A stretch of 64,000 nucleotides of DNA from Bugulina stolonifera (taxonomy: Eukaryota; Bryozoa; Gymnolaemata; Cheilostomatida; Bugulidae): the NCBI GenBank assembly GCA_935421135.1, contig OW285187.1, positions 23,498,429-23,562,428 of the forward strand, given 5' to 3'. Under the pieces are notes generated by a model that was given only the letters and a program-made list of their open reading frames with translations, did not search any database and was not told the origin of the DNA. The position numbers and the translations under genes were made by a program. Shown piece after piece: positions 35,879-47,899 of the stretch. Position 1 is the first letter of the stretch. Every line of letters starts with the position of its first letter.

Positions 35879-37708
35879 CTCTCCACGCTGACGAAAGAAG
35901 CTGCAATTCAAATGCTAAACGAAGCAGATTCCTCAGTCATCACTACGGACAAGATTAATGGTATGGTTTGTAATGTAATATTTCTATGTGATATTAACAG
36001 TGATCAAGGTCGTCTTGATTTAGAGCGAGACGGCATGAGTGTTTGGAAAGAAGGTCACCGAAGAGTGAAATTACCATTCAAAGGTCATGAGCCATCTACT
36101 GACTCGCTTTGTGACAGTTATGTGTGGCGTTTGGTTTCAACTTGCAAGTCTAACCCCAACCTCAAACGCACAGAGATTTACAGGTGAAGACGGAACCAGG
36201 ATGGCAGTCCAGGTGAATTACTGAGCCCCATGTTTGTACAGTACTGTTTTAATGGAGAGCCTACGGTGTGTGGAAAGAAGGTCACCGAAGAGTAAAAGGC
36301 TATTCAAAGATCATGAACCATCTACTGACAGTTAAGTGTGGCCTTTAGTATCATCTTGTAAGTCAAACACTAACCTCACACAGACAGAGGTTTCCAGGCA
36401 AAGACGGAGCCAAGATGGCAATACCGGTTACTTGCAGAGTTCTCTGTTTTTACAGCACTCCGCCGCTATATTTACCCACATAGGAATTTTAAAGGAGCTT
36501 TGCCGTTTTATCCATCCGAACGTAACTGCTATTAGACATGAAAAGAAGAGTTTTGGACCCATATGATGCAAAAATTAAAAGGAGATAGAGATAGTAGACT
36601 TTGGCATATTGTTGTGAAGGTTTTGTAATTCATGTTCACAAATTACTGGATTATCATGTCACGGCAGCTCGCAGGTTCAAAATTAGATTCATCACTGATG
36701 TCATTATTATGATTGGGTGCAACTCCCAAGGGCTTCAATATTAAGGGTTTGATCGAACCATGTAGTGCCATTACCAACTACCCTATTGAGTTAATTCTTA
36801 TACATTGAGAGCACATAAACTAAATTGTTACTTTTTGTGAACATGAATGCTGCAGAGAATCGAGTGCCATGGGCTAGTTGCAACAATGTTTTGTCTGTTT
36901 AAATATTGCGGCTTATTGACAGAAAGTTTCTTTTGCTCAGTGGTTTATGCGTTGGATGAATAACTTTAAAACAAATATCTCGGCTGGTAGAATGCTTGCC
37001 TGCTCTGCATATTGTAGATGATCTTAGAAAGACCTGCGACTTCCACCATAATTGAGAGACATGAAATATTCGTCTCACAAGGGTATAAATGATTCAATAG
37101 ACTCTGTGCGTATGCTGATGGCAAGTGAAAAATGTACTGGCACGCATTTTATCAGAGGATACACACTGACTGATGATTTATTTGGCCTCGAACATTTTTA
37201 CGGATGAGCAACTGCAGCTGTTAGTAGATATTTCCCAGAGCAATCTATCCGCAGTTCACATTGACACCACATTAAATTTGTGCAATATGTATGCCCTAGT
37301 GGTGAAACTTCGCTCAAGCGGCTTTATAGGCTCGCCCTTCATGATCGGGTTCATGCTGTTGACAAATCGCCAGAGAGCACAAGATTACTAAATCCTTTGG
37401 GATGATCTCACAACCCGACAACCCTGTTTAGTTGCAGAGAATACGTGTATGAGACTTGTTACTGTTAGTGAGATCAGAAGCACTGAATACCTGAAGGCAG
37501 TTTATCAGGGTGCATGTTGCATCTTACTGACAATATAAAACAAAGCAGTTCAACTTCAATTACCACCAGCGATAATCAAACTTGTCAAACATTTTTTGCA
37601 GACACACTACAATGTAGTACTCAGAATTTTCCCAACTCCTTGGAAGAGGCCACGTCGCTATGGATATCACAAGCTCAGCAACTGAGCTGCTGTAAGAAAA
37701 AACAATGA
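35879..37708 (+). pseudogene. Decayed MULE-like transposase
   Basis: 35912-36187 encodes TKEAAIQMLNEADSSVITTD, then INSDQGRLDLERDGMSVW, then a WRLVSTCKSNPNLKR segment. 36240-36420 is a decayed tandem copy of part of this. After stops and shifts, 37173-37391 reads FTDEQLQLLVDISQ...VHIDTTLNLCNMYALVV...SPFMIGFMLL. Known: several invertebrate transposase families of the MULE type have an SDQ...DG-x-x-W N-terminal part and a core beginning (Y/I)DTTFNLGDFYV. Many stops. No TIRs were located. Confidence 0.5.
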
Positions 37709-38309
37709 TAAGAAGTTTTCTCCCTCAAGAAGAAACAATATAATATTGCTTATTACTTACTCCTCTCAAGAAAAAACAGCAACCTAATTAAAGCCCCTCC
37801 CATATCTATAGATTAAAGGTGTGAGCACACTTGGAGCGAAAGTGGGCGAACTTGATTTAGCATCTATCAAATTGTGATTGGTCTAAAGTTCAATTCTCCC
37901 ACTTCGGCAATAATGAGTCCATGGTTTTCATTTCTAGTCCCTTGCTGGCACTCAGTTTTTCACCTTTTCAACTTTACTTAAATTCTCAACTTTTCAACTT
38001 CAAATTTTCCACCAAAAATCAAAATGTCTTCTGTAGAAAAGAAGCTGATCAACAGTGTGTGAGAAAGGTCAGTTCTATATGACTACTTTCATAGCCACTA
38101 CAAGGTAAACAATGTTGTGTTGAACGACTGGAACCAAGTAGCCATGGAATGTGATCGTTCTGGTATGCAGCTAGCCTATATTTATATTATTCAATTTTGA
38201 ATAATATCAGATTTTATTCGGGTTGATTCATTGAATGAACAAATGTTAGCATACTGCTTAATTTATTAATTGACTTGCCATTGTAGCAGATATTCATTTT
38301 CAATGATAA

Positions 38310-40880
38310 TATGTGACCCCTGCTATCAGAATCAGACATCGGGAGGTACCCAAACATTTTGAGATATGTATGTTTTCAGATGCAGAAATTTATGAGGATT
38401 TCAAATCTGTTTTCCTTTTTATTCTAGCACCATCGGTTCAATTTTTATCAGGATAATACTGGGTCCATATCTGTCGATTTTCATAAAAAGGCGAACTGAG
38501 AAAATCTGGTTTAAAGTTTTCGAACCAATAATTTATTGTTTACACTATTCAGAACTTAGCAACGGGCATATCTAATTGACTTACATTGCTAGTTTTCACT
38601 GACTAGGGGTAAGAATGTATGAGGAATCTGATGAAATAACTAAAAACAATGTAAAAACAATATCTTGTGTCCCATCCCCACTTAAACAAGAGATGCTGAT
38701 TTCGGATTTTCGACAAAAACAGTGAAAATGAACTTGTGCACCAATTGCGATGGACAGGCTGCATTAACATAAATTTTAACACAGATTGCCATGCAAGTGA
38801 AATATAAAATACTGCACATCTTGTAACAAGTTAACAAAATGGTGTCTCATATGTGGGTAGCCCTGAGAAGGGTCTTTGAGGTAGGTAGGTTAGAATTATC
38901 CGGATTCCGCCATTCTGGTGAAATAGACCAAATTATGAACTTCATTGAGTTGTAGTCTTTCCGTAGTCCTTCTATTGCGAGATCAGATGGTAGCACCTTA
39001 ACATCTGTTTTCTTGAATCCTGTTGAGAGTATGTTGCGTATTAATAATTTTGACAGTGAAAAAATAAGACAAACAAAAACTTAAGCTTAGCAGATGTAGT
39101 AAACTAGAATTGAACTCAGGACCTCCAGATTACAAACCCACATGCTTAACCATTACCTCACTGTGACTTGCTAGCTATCACAAAACATGTGCAGTCATAC
39201 AACAAGATACTGAAAGCTGATAGCTGATGTATGCATAGCTTTGCCAAAAAGCTTCTTACTGCTAGTTTTTTGGAAATGATCACTGCATTTTAGTAGTTGA
39301 AGGAGGAAGGCAGAGGTTATGGGAGACAGATAAAATACATGTGAGTGTATAATACTAGTAGATTCAAACTATGTGTATGTTTACTACTGCAGTATTAGAG
39401 CAATGTGATACATGTATAATAATACAGTGTACCTACGTATTACAATATTTGGGTATGATCTGTAATGCGGACGGACTTATGTATTCTGCCTTCATCTTTG
39501 CTTTTTAGCAACAGAGGCTCATTCTGGAATCAATGATAATGAAAATTATATCAGGAAAAGAAGGTTTATTGCCTGTAGAAAGTCAACTTACCTGGAATCC
39601 ATCCTAGGAGGGTTAGTGCATAGATAGAGCCGACTGCATTCAGGAAGTCCACTATAAGCTTGGCCAAAGTTGACTGCTTTGATGTTGTAACTTGAAGTCG
39701 CTGAAGTTGAAGGGAGTTGTACCACACTCCTTATAATGACTTGACAAGGCTAGAAATTGAGGATACGTCCCACTGCTGTTCATACACATAAAAGCCTGGC
39801 AACAGATTGATGTTCCTACAAATAGTCATGGATACCTTGGACATGAATTGTTTTACTTAATAACTTAAGATAAATACATGTACATGTAGATACTCACTTA
39901 TGTGAGTTTTCAACCTATGTTATTGATTCTAATGTAATGTACATGTGATGCACATTGGTTACTCAAATAGGATAAAGAGGGTAGGATATGTGGTAAGTCA
40001 CATGTATGTGTGTACACATGGAGATTGCAGCAGAACTAATTTTGAAGTATGAGCTAAACTTTATCTTTACTAGTGGAATTGCCTCAGCTTATAATTCAGG
40101 GAGCTTAATGTCAGACTAACCATCTGATTGATGAAATAGTTGCTCACCTTCATAATGGAAATCTTTACAAAGTATTTTCTCTTCTTGGCCTTGTGGGAAT
40201 TAGTAGAAGCAGACAGAATTGACTATTGTGGGAGAGATTTTGCTTAATAAATTTTAGGAGATCTAGTAATGGCTGGTCAAGAGCTGTGAGCACATCTCTC
40301 ACAGACTGAATAATTTCAACAGTAAAACTGGTAATGCTTGGCTTGGTAATAAGCTTGTGCATCCTGAAATCACTCAAAAGTCTTTAACAACAGGAATATT
40401 GATAATTATAATTTGGAAGAATTTTCACAATTTTTACGCTATTATTATCAATATCTCCCAGTATATCAGGGCCATCCTGGGCCTCAGGTGTGTGTAGCCA
40501 CACCTAAATTAATGGCATAAAGCTAGTCTCTTTCCTCTCCTCTACTTTCTTGGTCAGAATGGTCATCAGCAAGATCCATAAAGTAACAATATTGATTTAA
40601 ACAATCAAAGCTAGTAAAATCCTAGTCCCACCATGTGCCTCCATGATAAGTCACGTGACTCCATTAGCAACGACTTTGAACGAAGTTTACACCTATTTGT
40701 GCTGTACTGATTGCTAATTGGTTAGTAGAAAGTGAAAGAGCATGCTTCAATTAGTATAATAACATTGAAAGCTGAGAATCAGCATGATAAGTTTCAGTTT
40801 AGCTTTTTGGACTTTGAGGGCTTATTGCGTGGAAGTCAATTCACCGCGCGATGTCCGATTCTGATAGCAGGGGTCACATA
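38310..40880. mobile_element. 2.57-kb transposon inside the MADF intron
   Basis: TIR TATGTGACCCCTGCTATCAG (with about 12 further paired bases, one or two mismatches) at 38310 and inverted at 40880. TAA at 38307-38309 and 40881-40883. A 3-bp TAA duplication fits PIF/Harbinger; read as TA it would fit Tc1/mariner. No transposase recognised; a 70-codon minus-strand frame at 40165-40377 is open but unknown. Confidence 0.75.
39104..39176 (-). repeat. tRNA-Thr(TGT)-like SINE or tRNA pseudogene
   Basis: The minus strand has an A-box-like AGTGAGGTAATGGTTAAGC, an anticodon-loop-like GGGTTTGTAATCTGG (TGT) and a B box GGTCCTGAGTTCAATTC with tRNA spacing. Acceptor-stem pairing is poor, so a tRNA-derived repeat is more likely than a functional tRNA gene. 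Confidence 0.5.
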
Positions 40881-41739
40881 TAATTCAACAACAATTTCCA
40901 TCTCGATCTTCGGATTGCAGACTATCTATTATAATCACCATAAAAGAACCATAGTCAAATATTCATTTCATTTATCTGTGAAATTTATGTAACGTAACTA
41001 AATTTAATATGCAATTGTATTGAACACACTTCTTGGACAAACTCAGCACTTTGTGAGTTAAACCAAAATCACTGGAGTCTGGCAAATGTATAATGTATCT
41101 TGTTGTTAGTATTACACCAACTTTTACACAATTTTTATAATTCAACAGCTACATAGGCCAAAAAGAAGTGGAAGATTCTAAGGGATAATTTTGTCAAAAG
41201 AAAAATGGAGCACCTAGAGAAGACTCGAAGTGGAGCTGCTGCCATGGCTCAGGCATACGCACATGGAGTGGCTAAAACCGTATCTATCAGACAAAACATA
41301 AGCAGAATAAACTAACTTCTTCTCGAGTTCTTGACACTTATCTTCAATTGTTGAATTTCACCTAACACTACATTTGATGTCTCCAGCACCAAATCGAACC
41401 TTCTAACAACCATCATAAGCAGCCCTCCATCTATTGACGACGACCATTGAAGTAGATGCTCTACTCCGGCATCAGCTTCGAGCAGCACGACTATTGCAGA
41501 AATTCCACTCACCACAAATTGTCAGTCTCGGCCATCGAGGAGAAAAGCAAAAGAGATTTTGAGATAACTTTTGCTGCCCAGCTAATAGAAGCTGAAAAGA
41601 ATACTTCTCATCAAGAGAAATGTTCAAGATTTGGGGAGGAAGTAGCAGAGAACATAAGAAAGATATCAGAGCCATCTCAAGTATAGGTTCAACTCCACTA
41701 CCTGCCATGTTTCAATGGTACTGTGCTACAACTGTTCCA

Positions 41740-42300
41740 GAATGAAAAAACAAAAGGAGACAGACCAACAACGGGGAGAAGTTATACTGATAAACTAAAA
41801 CAACTTGCGAAAAACTTTACATTATTACAGTCGACAAGCCTACAAATATTGCCGAACAATACTTTGGTTACCAGAACCGTAGTTTATTAGAAACTGGTTA
41901 AGTAACATTAACTGTGATCCTGGATTCATGACTAACGTGTTGCCAGTCCGATATAAGACTTTTCTCTTGTGATCGATAGCATGTCTATACAGAAATAAAC
42001 CACATAATTGTTATAGTAATGGCAAATTTGTTGGATTTTGTGACTGAGGTGGAATTTTGGCAGAAGAAAGTGATGTTCTTTCTAGTGAGGCTCTAGTGTT
42101 TTTACTAGTTCCCCTGACTTATTCCCAACTTCAATATCCTGCGGGATAGTTCCTTGTGCATAATGTCAACCTGCAACTTCTGCTGAAAGTGGTAAATACC
42201 TTGAGGACTAGCCACACAGGCACGACAATTCCAACTTATCCCAACCGAAACGACAGGCTGGTCACACGGCTGACCTAGGTCAATAGAATCAAGCGCACTA
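41740..42300 (+). pseudogene. P-type (THAP9-like) transposase, N-terminal/middle relic
   Basis: In two shifting frames: RPTTGRSYTDKLKQLAKNF, then YYSRQAYKYCRTILWLPEP*, FIRNWLSNINCDPGFMTNVL, and after stops NGKFVGFCD*GG...ALVFLLVPLTYSQLQ YPAG. Known: P/THAP9 transposases have S-x-x-AY-x-x-x-R...LP-P-x-x-(I/L)-x-x-W...PGF, then an LVFM...K-P-GYF block; the order and spacing match. Several stops and frameshifts. Confidence 0.68.
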
Positions 42301-43129
42301 ATCTATGCGGTCCTGTTACGAATCTATAACAAGACAATTTCCGCCATTTTGTAGTTGCAGAAAATCTAGACTCCATTCTGGCTTTATTAATTATAATCTA
42401 CTGAGCTCATCTGCATGTTAAATAAAAAACTTTTTACCAGCTGTTTGGAATGGTGTCCATTTCACATGGTTTTCTTTTCACACAACCAAATCAGCTACCG
42501 AGGGTGGTTTATGATCACTTTTATTTTACTATCTTCCAAACTAGCATCGATAATCTAATTGTATTTTACATTTAATTAGGTAATTTTATATGAACATTTT
42601 TATCATCTCTAATAGCTGATCACTTGCTACATCATCGCTGTTGTTTACCACTCTTCATTATGCACAATGTCACTTCATTTCAATATACATTATTTCCTCC
42701 CTCCCCTGGTTGCATCTATTTTATTCAGCGAACTTCTAAAATAGAAATATTGTTTCACATCCTTTGGTTCTCGGTTGTGGTCACAATTCATCTAATCAAA
42801 CCAGTCTTGCAGTTTACTAATATCATTGGCTCCCTGCTAAGTAGATGTAGTCAGATTACTTTGAATTTCCAGCCACATGTCCTTCTAGTACGATATCTAG
42901 TGGTGATCAGCTCATAGACACAAAGGGTGGTGAACTGTCAGTCACTTTATATCAACAAAACTCACATCACAGGAATTTCCACATAAGGTCTGTGTATATG
43001 GTTGCTGTCCACCTCAATGTTCAACTTCTTTTAAGCATTTATACTTTACTATTTCTCTCCCTTTTCATGTCCATTTCACTCAGTCTGGCTACTCTAGTAA
43101 TCTTTAACTGTTTCACTGTTTGTTTTGTG

Positions 43130-43620
43130 ATGGACTACTATTTGGCAGAAATGAATAGAAAGAGAAGAATAGCGCTGCTTCTTCTAAAGAAAAAAGCTCT
43201 TCTGTTAAGAAAGCAGACTAGAAGAAACCACTGGGTACACCCTATTAACAAAGGGAGAGCTAGTTTGGGAGTATTTGCCAACCTTGTAGACGAATTAAGG
43301 CAAGACAATGACAGAGTTTTCAGCTATTTTAGAACGTCTGTTGGGAATTTTGACTATTTATTAGGATTAGTTTCACCTAGTCTAACCAAGCTTGACACCA
43401 ACATGAGGCCATCTATGAAGCTAGATTTAAAGCTTGCAGTTACACTACATCATTTGGTTGAAGGCTCCAGTCTCACTACCATAACCTGTCATTACTGGTT
43501 TGGCAAGTCAACAGTGATTGGAATTGTACATGAGACTTGTCAGGCAATTTACACCTGCCTACAACCTTTATACATGCAGACTCCTAATGGTCCAGACGCT
43601 TGGAAACAGGTGGCTAAAGG
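43130..43620 (+). pseudogene. PIF/Harbinger transposase, N-terminal exon
   Basis: ATG at 43130: MDYYLAEMNRKRRIALLLLK, then RRNHWVHPINKGRASLGVF, NDRVFSYFRTSVGNFDYLL, LDLKLAVTLHHLVEGSSLTT, FGKSTVIGIVHETCQAIYTC and WKQVAKG, ending at donor GG|GTAAGT. Known: HARBI1-like proteins have WVHP-(I/L), (R/Y)-(M/T)-S-x-x-x-F-x-x-LL, RLA-x-TL-x-x-LA-x-G and STV-x-x-I-x-x-E-x-C before the DDE core. This exon has no stop. The catalytic part (DGK-H..., VGD-x-x-F) was not found downstream, so the gene is incomplete. It lies between two halves of a P-type relic and shares strand with the MADF gene. Confidence 0.7.
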
Positions 43621-43856
43621 GTAAGTCATCTTTTCTCTGTGGAGAATGTGATTTGTGGTTGAACCATAATGGAAGAGAGGTTGAAAGGGCTTGTCATATT
43701 GCAGTATAAAGTGAGGGCTTCAAATAATGCTAATACCAAAAGTCTAAAACTGCATTACATGTATTTAATTGATAGATCTCAGTTTTGAGATCATGCACTT
43801 TGTTAAGGGCTGACTATGTTAGTGTAACAAGGAGGCTACACTATTGAAGCACTAAG

Positions 43857-44540
43857 GTATGATTTTTGCATGGGCGATCTTAAACAACCCAACTGCAATC
43901 TAGAGAGGAGAGAATTAATTGCTCCCATAAAACCTGCTCAAATTGCATTTAAAGATGATTTGCCAGATGAGATGCCGAGTAAAATAAGCAATACTCCACA
44001 ATGATTATCATTTCTCCATGAAAACATTATGCACTACATGGCAGGCTACATGATTCGATCTATGAAGGGAAAGTTGGCCTGTTATCACTGTATTGACGAG
44101 CTTGTAGGTTGTCACAATGGAAGTGTTCCAGACCACACTTATAGCAGTAGAGGAGACCACCATGCATCTCTCTGGACCAATATTAACGATAGAGGTGGGC
44201 TAACATTCTCTTTCCTGTCAGTATTTCAAATACTCTGCAGATGTGAATCCCTTCTGCAAGCATGCCTTTCCAAACAATTCATAAGTGGATCAAATCCATT
44301 ACATCAATTAATATGCTAGTTTGACAAGCCCACACTTGAAGAAAGACCAGTCAAGTTTTTCAGTCATGTGTGCGATGTCGACCAAACTCATCAACTCAAG
44401 ATTTTTCATACCTGTTTAACAGAAACATTGTCAGGAGGAATAAGCAGTGATCGATCTCACCTGAACTACTCCGTTATTGCAAATTTTTTAGTAGAAGGTT
44501 TAAATCTGTATTGCTGCCAGGGTCATGGAAATCTTTGAAT
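43857..44540 (+). pseudogene. P-type transposase, C-terminal relic
   Basis: Frame: RRELIAPIKPAQIAFKDDLP, stop, LSFLHENIMHYMAGYMIRSM, KLACYHCIDEL, NDRGGLTFSFLSVFQ...ESLLQ, stop, FDKPTLEERPVKF. Known: the C-terminal part of P/THAP9 proteins carries Y-(I/M)-AGY-(V/M)-x-x-x-(L/M)...C-x-x-C then RGGL-x-x-x-S-x-x-V. Two in-frame stops are visible. Together with 41740-42300 it gives the two ends of one transposase without the DDE middle. Confidence 0.6.
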
Positions 44541-45383
44541 CAACGTAATCTTTTAGGATTACAATATTATGTAATACTTTCAATTGGGGTAACAAATTAT
44601 TTTTCTAATAATGCTGAATGGTCACATGGTGCAATATTATGCCAGAATTGAGCTTTGTAGGTGGCATGAGGGGAACTAGATTGTTTAACGTCTCATTCTT
44701 TTTTCCTGATGGAATTCCCCGATCACATTCCGGTGTTTGTATGCCATGGAACACCATGGCAAAACAAAACAACTCGCATGTCAGCCAGGTTCACTCCTGA
44801 CTTTTGAACCTGTGGTATTGATTTTTTACTCTGTAAGTTAGATAAATCCAGTTAGTATATGAGTGAGTTGACGACACTCTTTGGGTGGGAAACACAGGCT
44901 ATAAAGTAGTTGATGTCATAAATGTTCTTCATAGATTTCACCCTTGTCTCTACATTAGCATGAATGCTATCCGCTGACATAAAGGTGTGGCCTGCGCCTA
45001 AGAACACCACCATCTGCGTCTGTATCCATTGTGCTACTAGGACTATCAGATGGACTACCTTGCTTTGAGTCAACCGGCTGTATCCATGTTTCATGTTATC
45101 GCTATCACATTTCATTTGACTTACACAAGGCCCCGAGTGAATGATATGGTTCTGACAAAGATGAGGAATACAAACTACTTCAACGCAGCAGTTTCAGTGA
45201 TGATTATGCACCTACATCCAGCGACAGTGACGAGGAAACTGGCTAAAATGTGCCACAGTAACAACAACTCATAACATGGCCTCCACCCCTGTTGTCAACA
45301 AAAACGCATTAAATGGGGCAGCGCTGAAGATGCGCAAGAGAAAAGTGAGAAAATAATGTTGGTAAAAAGTAACAAATTCAAAG

Positions 45384-45545
45384 ATGTGCAACAGTGGTAT
45401 GAGAACTATAGGCAATGCAACTTCTCAAAGGCAGATTGGACCACGGTGTAACTGTAAATGCCAGCATTGCAAATCCATCAAAGACGAGCAGAAAAAACTT
45501 ATAATAAACACTTTCAGGGGGATGCTAAGTATTTATTCGAGCATT
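45384..45545 (+). pseudogene. N-terminal relic of the SD-x-C-x-GQN transposase-like family
   Basis: QRQIGPRCNCKCQHCKSIKD followed by EQKKLIINTFRGMLSIYSS resembles the G-P-x-C-x-C...C...(I/L)-x-x-E-x-R-x-x-I...F segment that precedes the core of the family seen at 47.4 kb. Short and followed by shifts. Confidence 0.45.
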
Positions 45546-45720
45546 GCTCATCTTAAGATTTTGCTCACTATACCTGGTAAAAGTGCGACTAGTGAACATG
45601 TCAACTCTAACAATCAAATGTATTAAAAACAATCTACGTTCAAGACTCTCACAATCTTCATTAAATGATTTAGTGCTCGGCTACAAGCACAAAGACCTAA
45701 TGAGCAGGCTGAACTGCAAA
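45540..45720 (+). pseudogene. hAT C-terminal dimerisation tail, frameshifted
   Basis: HLKILLTIPGKSATSE in one frame, then STLTIKCIKNNLRSRLSQSS and LNDLVLGYKHKDL in another. Known: the hAT dimerisation domain reads (L/I)-P-x-x-(T/S)-A-x-x-E-R-x-FS-x-L-x-x-I-K-x-x-LRS-x-(M/L)-x-x-x-R-L-x-x-L. One frameshift at the E-R-x-FS position. Confidence 0.5.
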
Positions 45721-45759
45721 AAACTGACTCATAAATTCACTTAAAAAGACAGGGGATTG

Positions 45760-46940
45760 TACATCCAGAATCCAGCTTCTCAATAGTAAAGCTAATCAAT
45801 GCTCGGATAATTTGCTTTTGGTTTTGAACATGATATAGATCTATCTTATACAATGTATTTGAATACTCACTAGGCAAAGAGTCTGGACAGATTTACATGC
45901 AGCCTATATCTTGGTAATGTTACACTTGCTCCTCATTTCTCGTAATTAGCAAAGAACACATTTGCTGTATTTCAACTGATATGCTAATAATGGTTTTGTA
46001 TTACAATAGATACTAGCCTACATACGCTGCAGTGGCAGCACTTCTATTTGTTACCTAGCCAAACTGATTGACCAATATTCTTTAGCCCATATCCAATCTG
46101 TCCATCTTGACCGCATGATCAGCCTATTGCTTAGGCTAGAATTTATGGTAGCTAGCAGTTACTTAAGTTACTTAGCTACACTTGGAAGGATAAACTGAAC
46201 ACACTCTGTTCATACAAAAAAGGTGTAAAATGCATCGATGAAGCACGGAGGCTCGATTAATTAAACTTCAGGCGAAAATAACTGCTGCTTTTAGTGATGC
46301 TTCAAAATATGGACTTTCAGGTATCGGTGAGCTTGATTCCGTAGTTGACACGCAAACTCAACATCTCGTTCTCCGCTATATACACGATGAGGAACACTTC
46401 ATTCATGATCATCTCAGCAAACTGCCTTCTGGTAGATAGAGAATTTTTAAATATAGAACTGTATGCGGAAGAGATGCTTTCCTCAGAGCCATGATACTTC
46501 ACATTAACAAAATTTGAAAGTCATACTTTTATAACAGTCCGCATATTCTAGGCTTACTTTATATGTTTTCCATATCAGTGTTTTTTGTAAACACTGAATC
46601 TCACAATATGTGTTAGTGATGAATAAACCAATCAACCAATCGACCGAATCTTACATTATTCAAATTATTGTTCTAAGATGTAATTTATTGTGATTAAACT
46701 TTGTTGATAAAAAAGCGTTTGAGACAAATTTAGAGTAAATTGTTGAAAAATGTGAACTCTGCATTCCAGCAATGGTTTTTCTTAAGACCAGCAGAACTGA
46801 ACCGTAGATTATAACAATGGCAGATGACGGGATGCTCTTATCTCAGCAAAAGACCAACTATTCGGACAAAACTTCATTGATGCTGACCTAAAAGCAGAAA
46901 ACTTCAAAAAATTCCATTTATCTAGCTTCAATAAACAATA
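45760..46940. other. No gene recognised
   Basis: Mixed AT-rich DNA between transposase relics. Short frames only. Confidence 0.35.
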
Positions 46941-46959
46941 AGACGTTGGAAAACTCAAT

Positions 46960-47890
46960 TGAAAAATGGTGCGTGTGCAACTGGACTGCTTGGACAACTA
47001 AATGGTGAACATAATATGTTTAAATATCCCATAGAACTCTATGATAGGGCAAACAACAGGATAGTTTTTGCAATATTCTCGCAGGTCACTGTAACTTACA
47101 AGCCGAGCTCTTTCTTCTTGGACAAACAAACTCCCACTTGCACATGTTTACAAGAAGATAAAACTGCATATGTATATCACTACGTCTTCAGATGGTAATT
47201 ACACAAAAATGTTAGTTCTCAGATGTCACCTGAGCCAACAAATTATGATATGGTGACTTAGGTATGAGCATTTCAGCCACAGGCATTCAACATAGACTTA
47301 GTCTGTCTTTAAAGCAGCATGTACACTGCACCGAATCACTTTAGATTCATCAACTTCCGACAAACAGATTATTAATGACAAAGTTGGACCACTTTTAAGC
47401 AGCTACGTCAGTGATGAAGTTGAATCATTGCAGATATTTTCTGACCTATGCGCAGGTCAAAATGAGAACTACACAATGTTTCGATACTACAAAGTCAACG
47501 TAAAAAAGAAATTCAACTAAAGCGAAAGTTACTTTCCCGATCAGAGGCCAGTCTTACATGAGTGCGAGAAAGATTTCGCTCTCATCAATCAGAAGGATAC
47601 AGCTGAAAAAGCGAGAGACTGGTGGTCAGTCTTTAAGAAAGCACGAGAGAATCCCTTTCCATTCAACTTTCTGGAATGTCAACAGATGTTTTTGACTGGT
47701 CCTACTACTTCAAGGCCTTGTATGTAGCTCCAAGCCCTTTTCAGACCAAACCCATCGGCATTATCTCATTTAATGTTAGTCAGCCTCGATGCTGTCTCAT
47801 CAAAGAAGCCTTCTCTGGTCCATACAAGTCCTTCACTATTTGCCGGAAGAAGGGGCAATCAAAAATACCAAAAGAAAAGCATCAGCTATA
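46960..47890 (+). pseudogene. Core relic of the SD-x-C-x-GQN transposase-like family
   Basis: 47100-47200: VTYKPSSFFLD...TCLQEDKTAYVYHYVF. 47390-47520: LLSSYVSDEVESLQIFSDLC then AGQNENYTMFRYY. 47520-47690: RPVLHECEKDFALINQKD, then DWWSVFKKARENPFPFNF. Known: a widespread transposon-derived family has Y-x-(W/Y)-x-E..., SD-x-C-x-GQN-x-N, a GHS-x-x-x-x-D-x-DF-x-x-I block and a W-x-x-x-(I/F)-x-x-AR-x-x-x-PF block. Order is kept; stops and shifts are present. Confidence 0.5.
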
Positions 47891-47899
47891 GAATGGGCC

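Larger units (their letters stand above)
38024..41700 (+). pseudogene. MADF-domain protein of a PIF/Harbinger-type pair, broken
   Basis: Exon 1 38024-38162: MSSVEKKLINSV-stop-ERSVLYDYF...NDWNQVAMECDRS, donor G|GTATGC (phase 1). Exon 2 from 41149 (TTCAACAG|CT, phase 1): AT-stop-AKKKWKILRDNFVKRKME...KTRSGAAA. Together they form a MADF (Myb/SANT-like) domain. Both stops fit C-to-T decay (TGA at 38060 where Arg is expected, TAG at 41154 where Gln is expected). A further frame at 41520-41686 ends SRFGEEVAENIRKISEP, a typical tail of such proteins. Known: PIF/Harbinger elements encode a Myb-like partner that helps the transposase bind DNA. The intron is inflated by a 2.57-kb transposon. Confidence 0.62.

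Noticed and set aside
36960..37060. tRNA-like A box (GGCTGGTAGAATGCTTGCC)
   Set aside because: No B box at the right distance and no stem pairing; it lies inside a decayed transposase.
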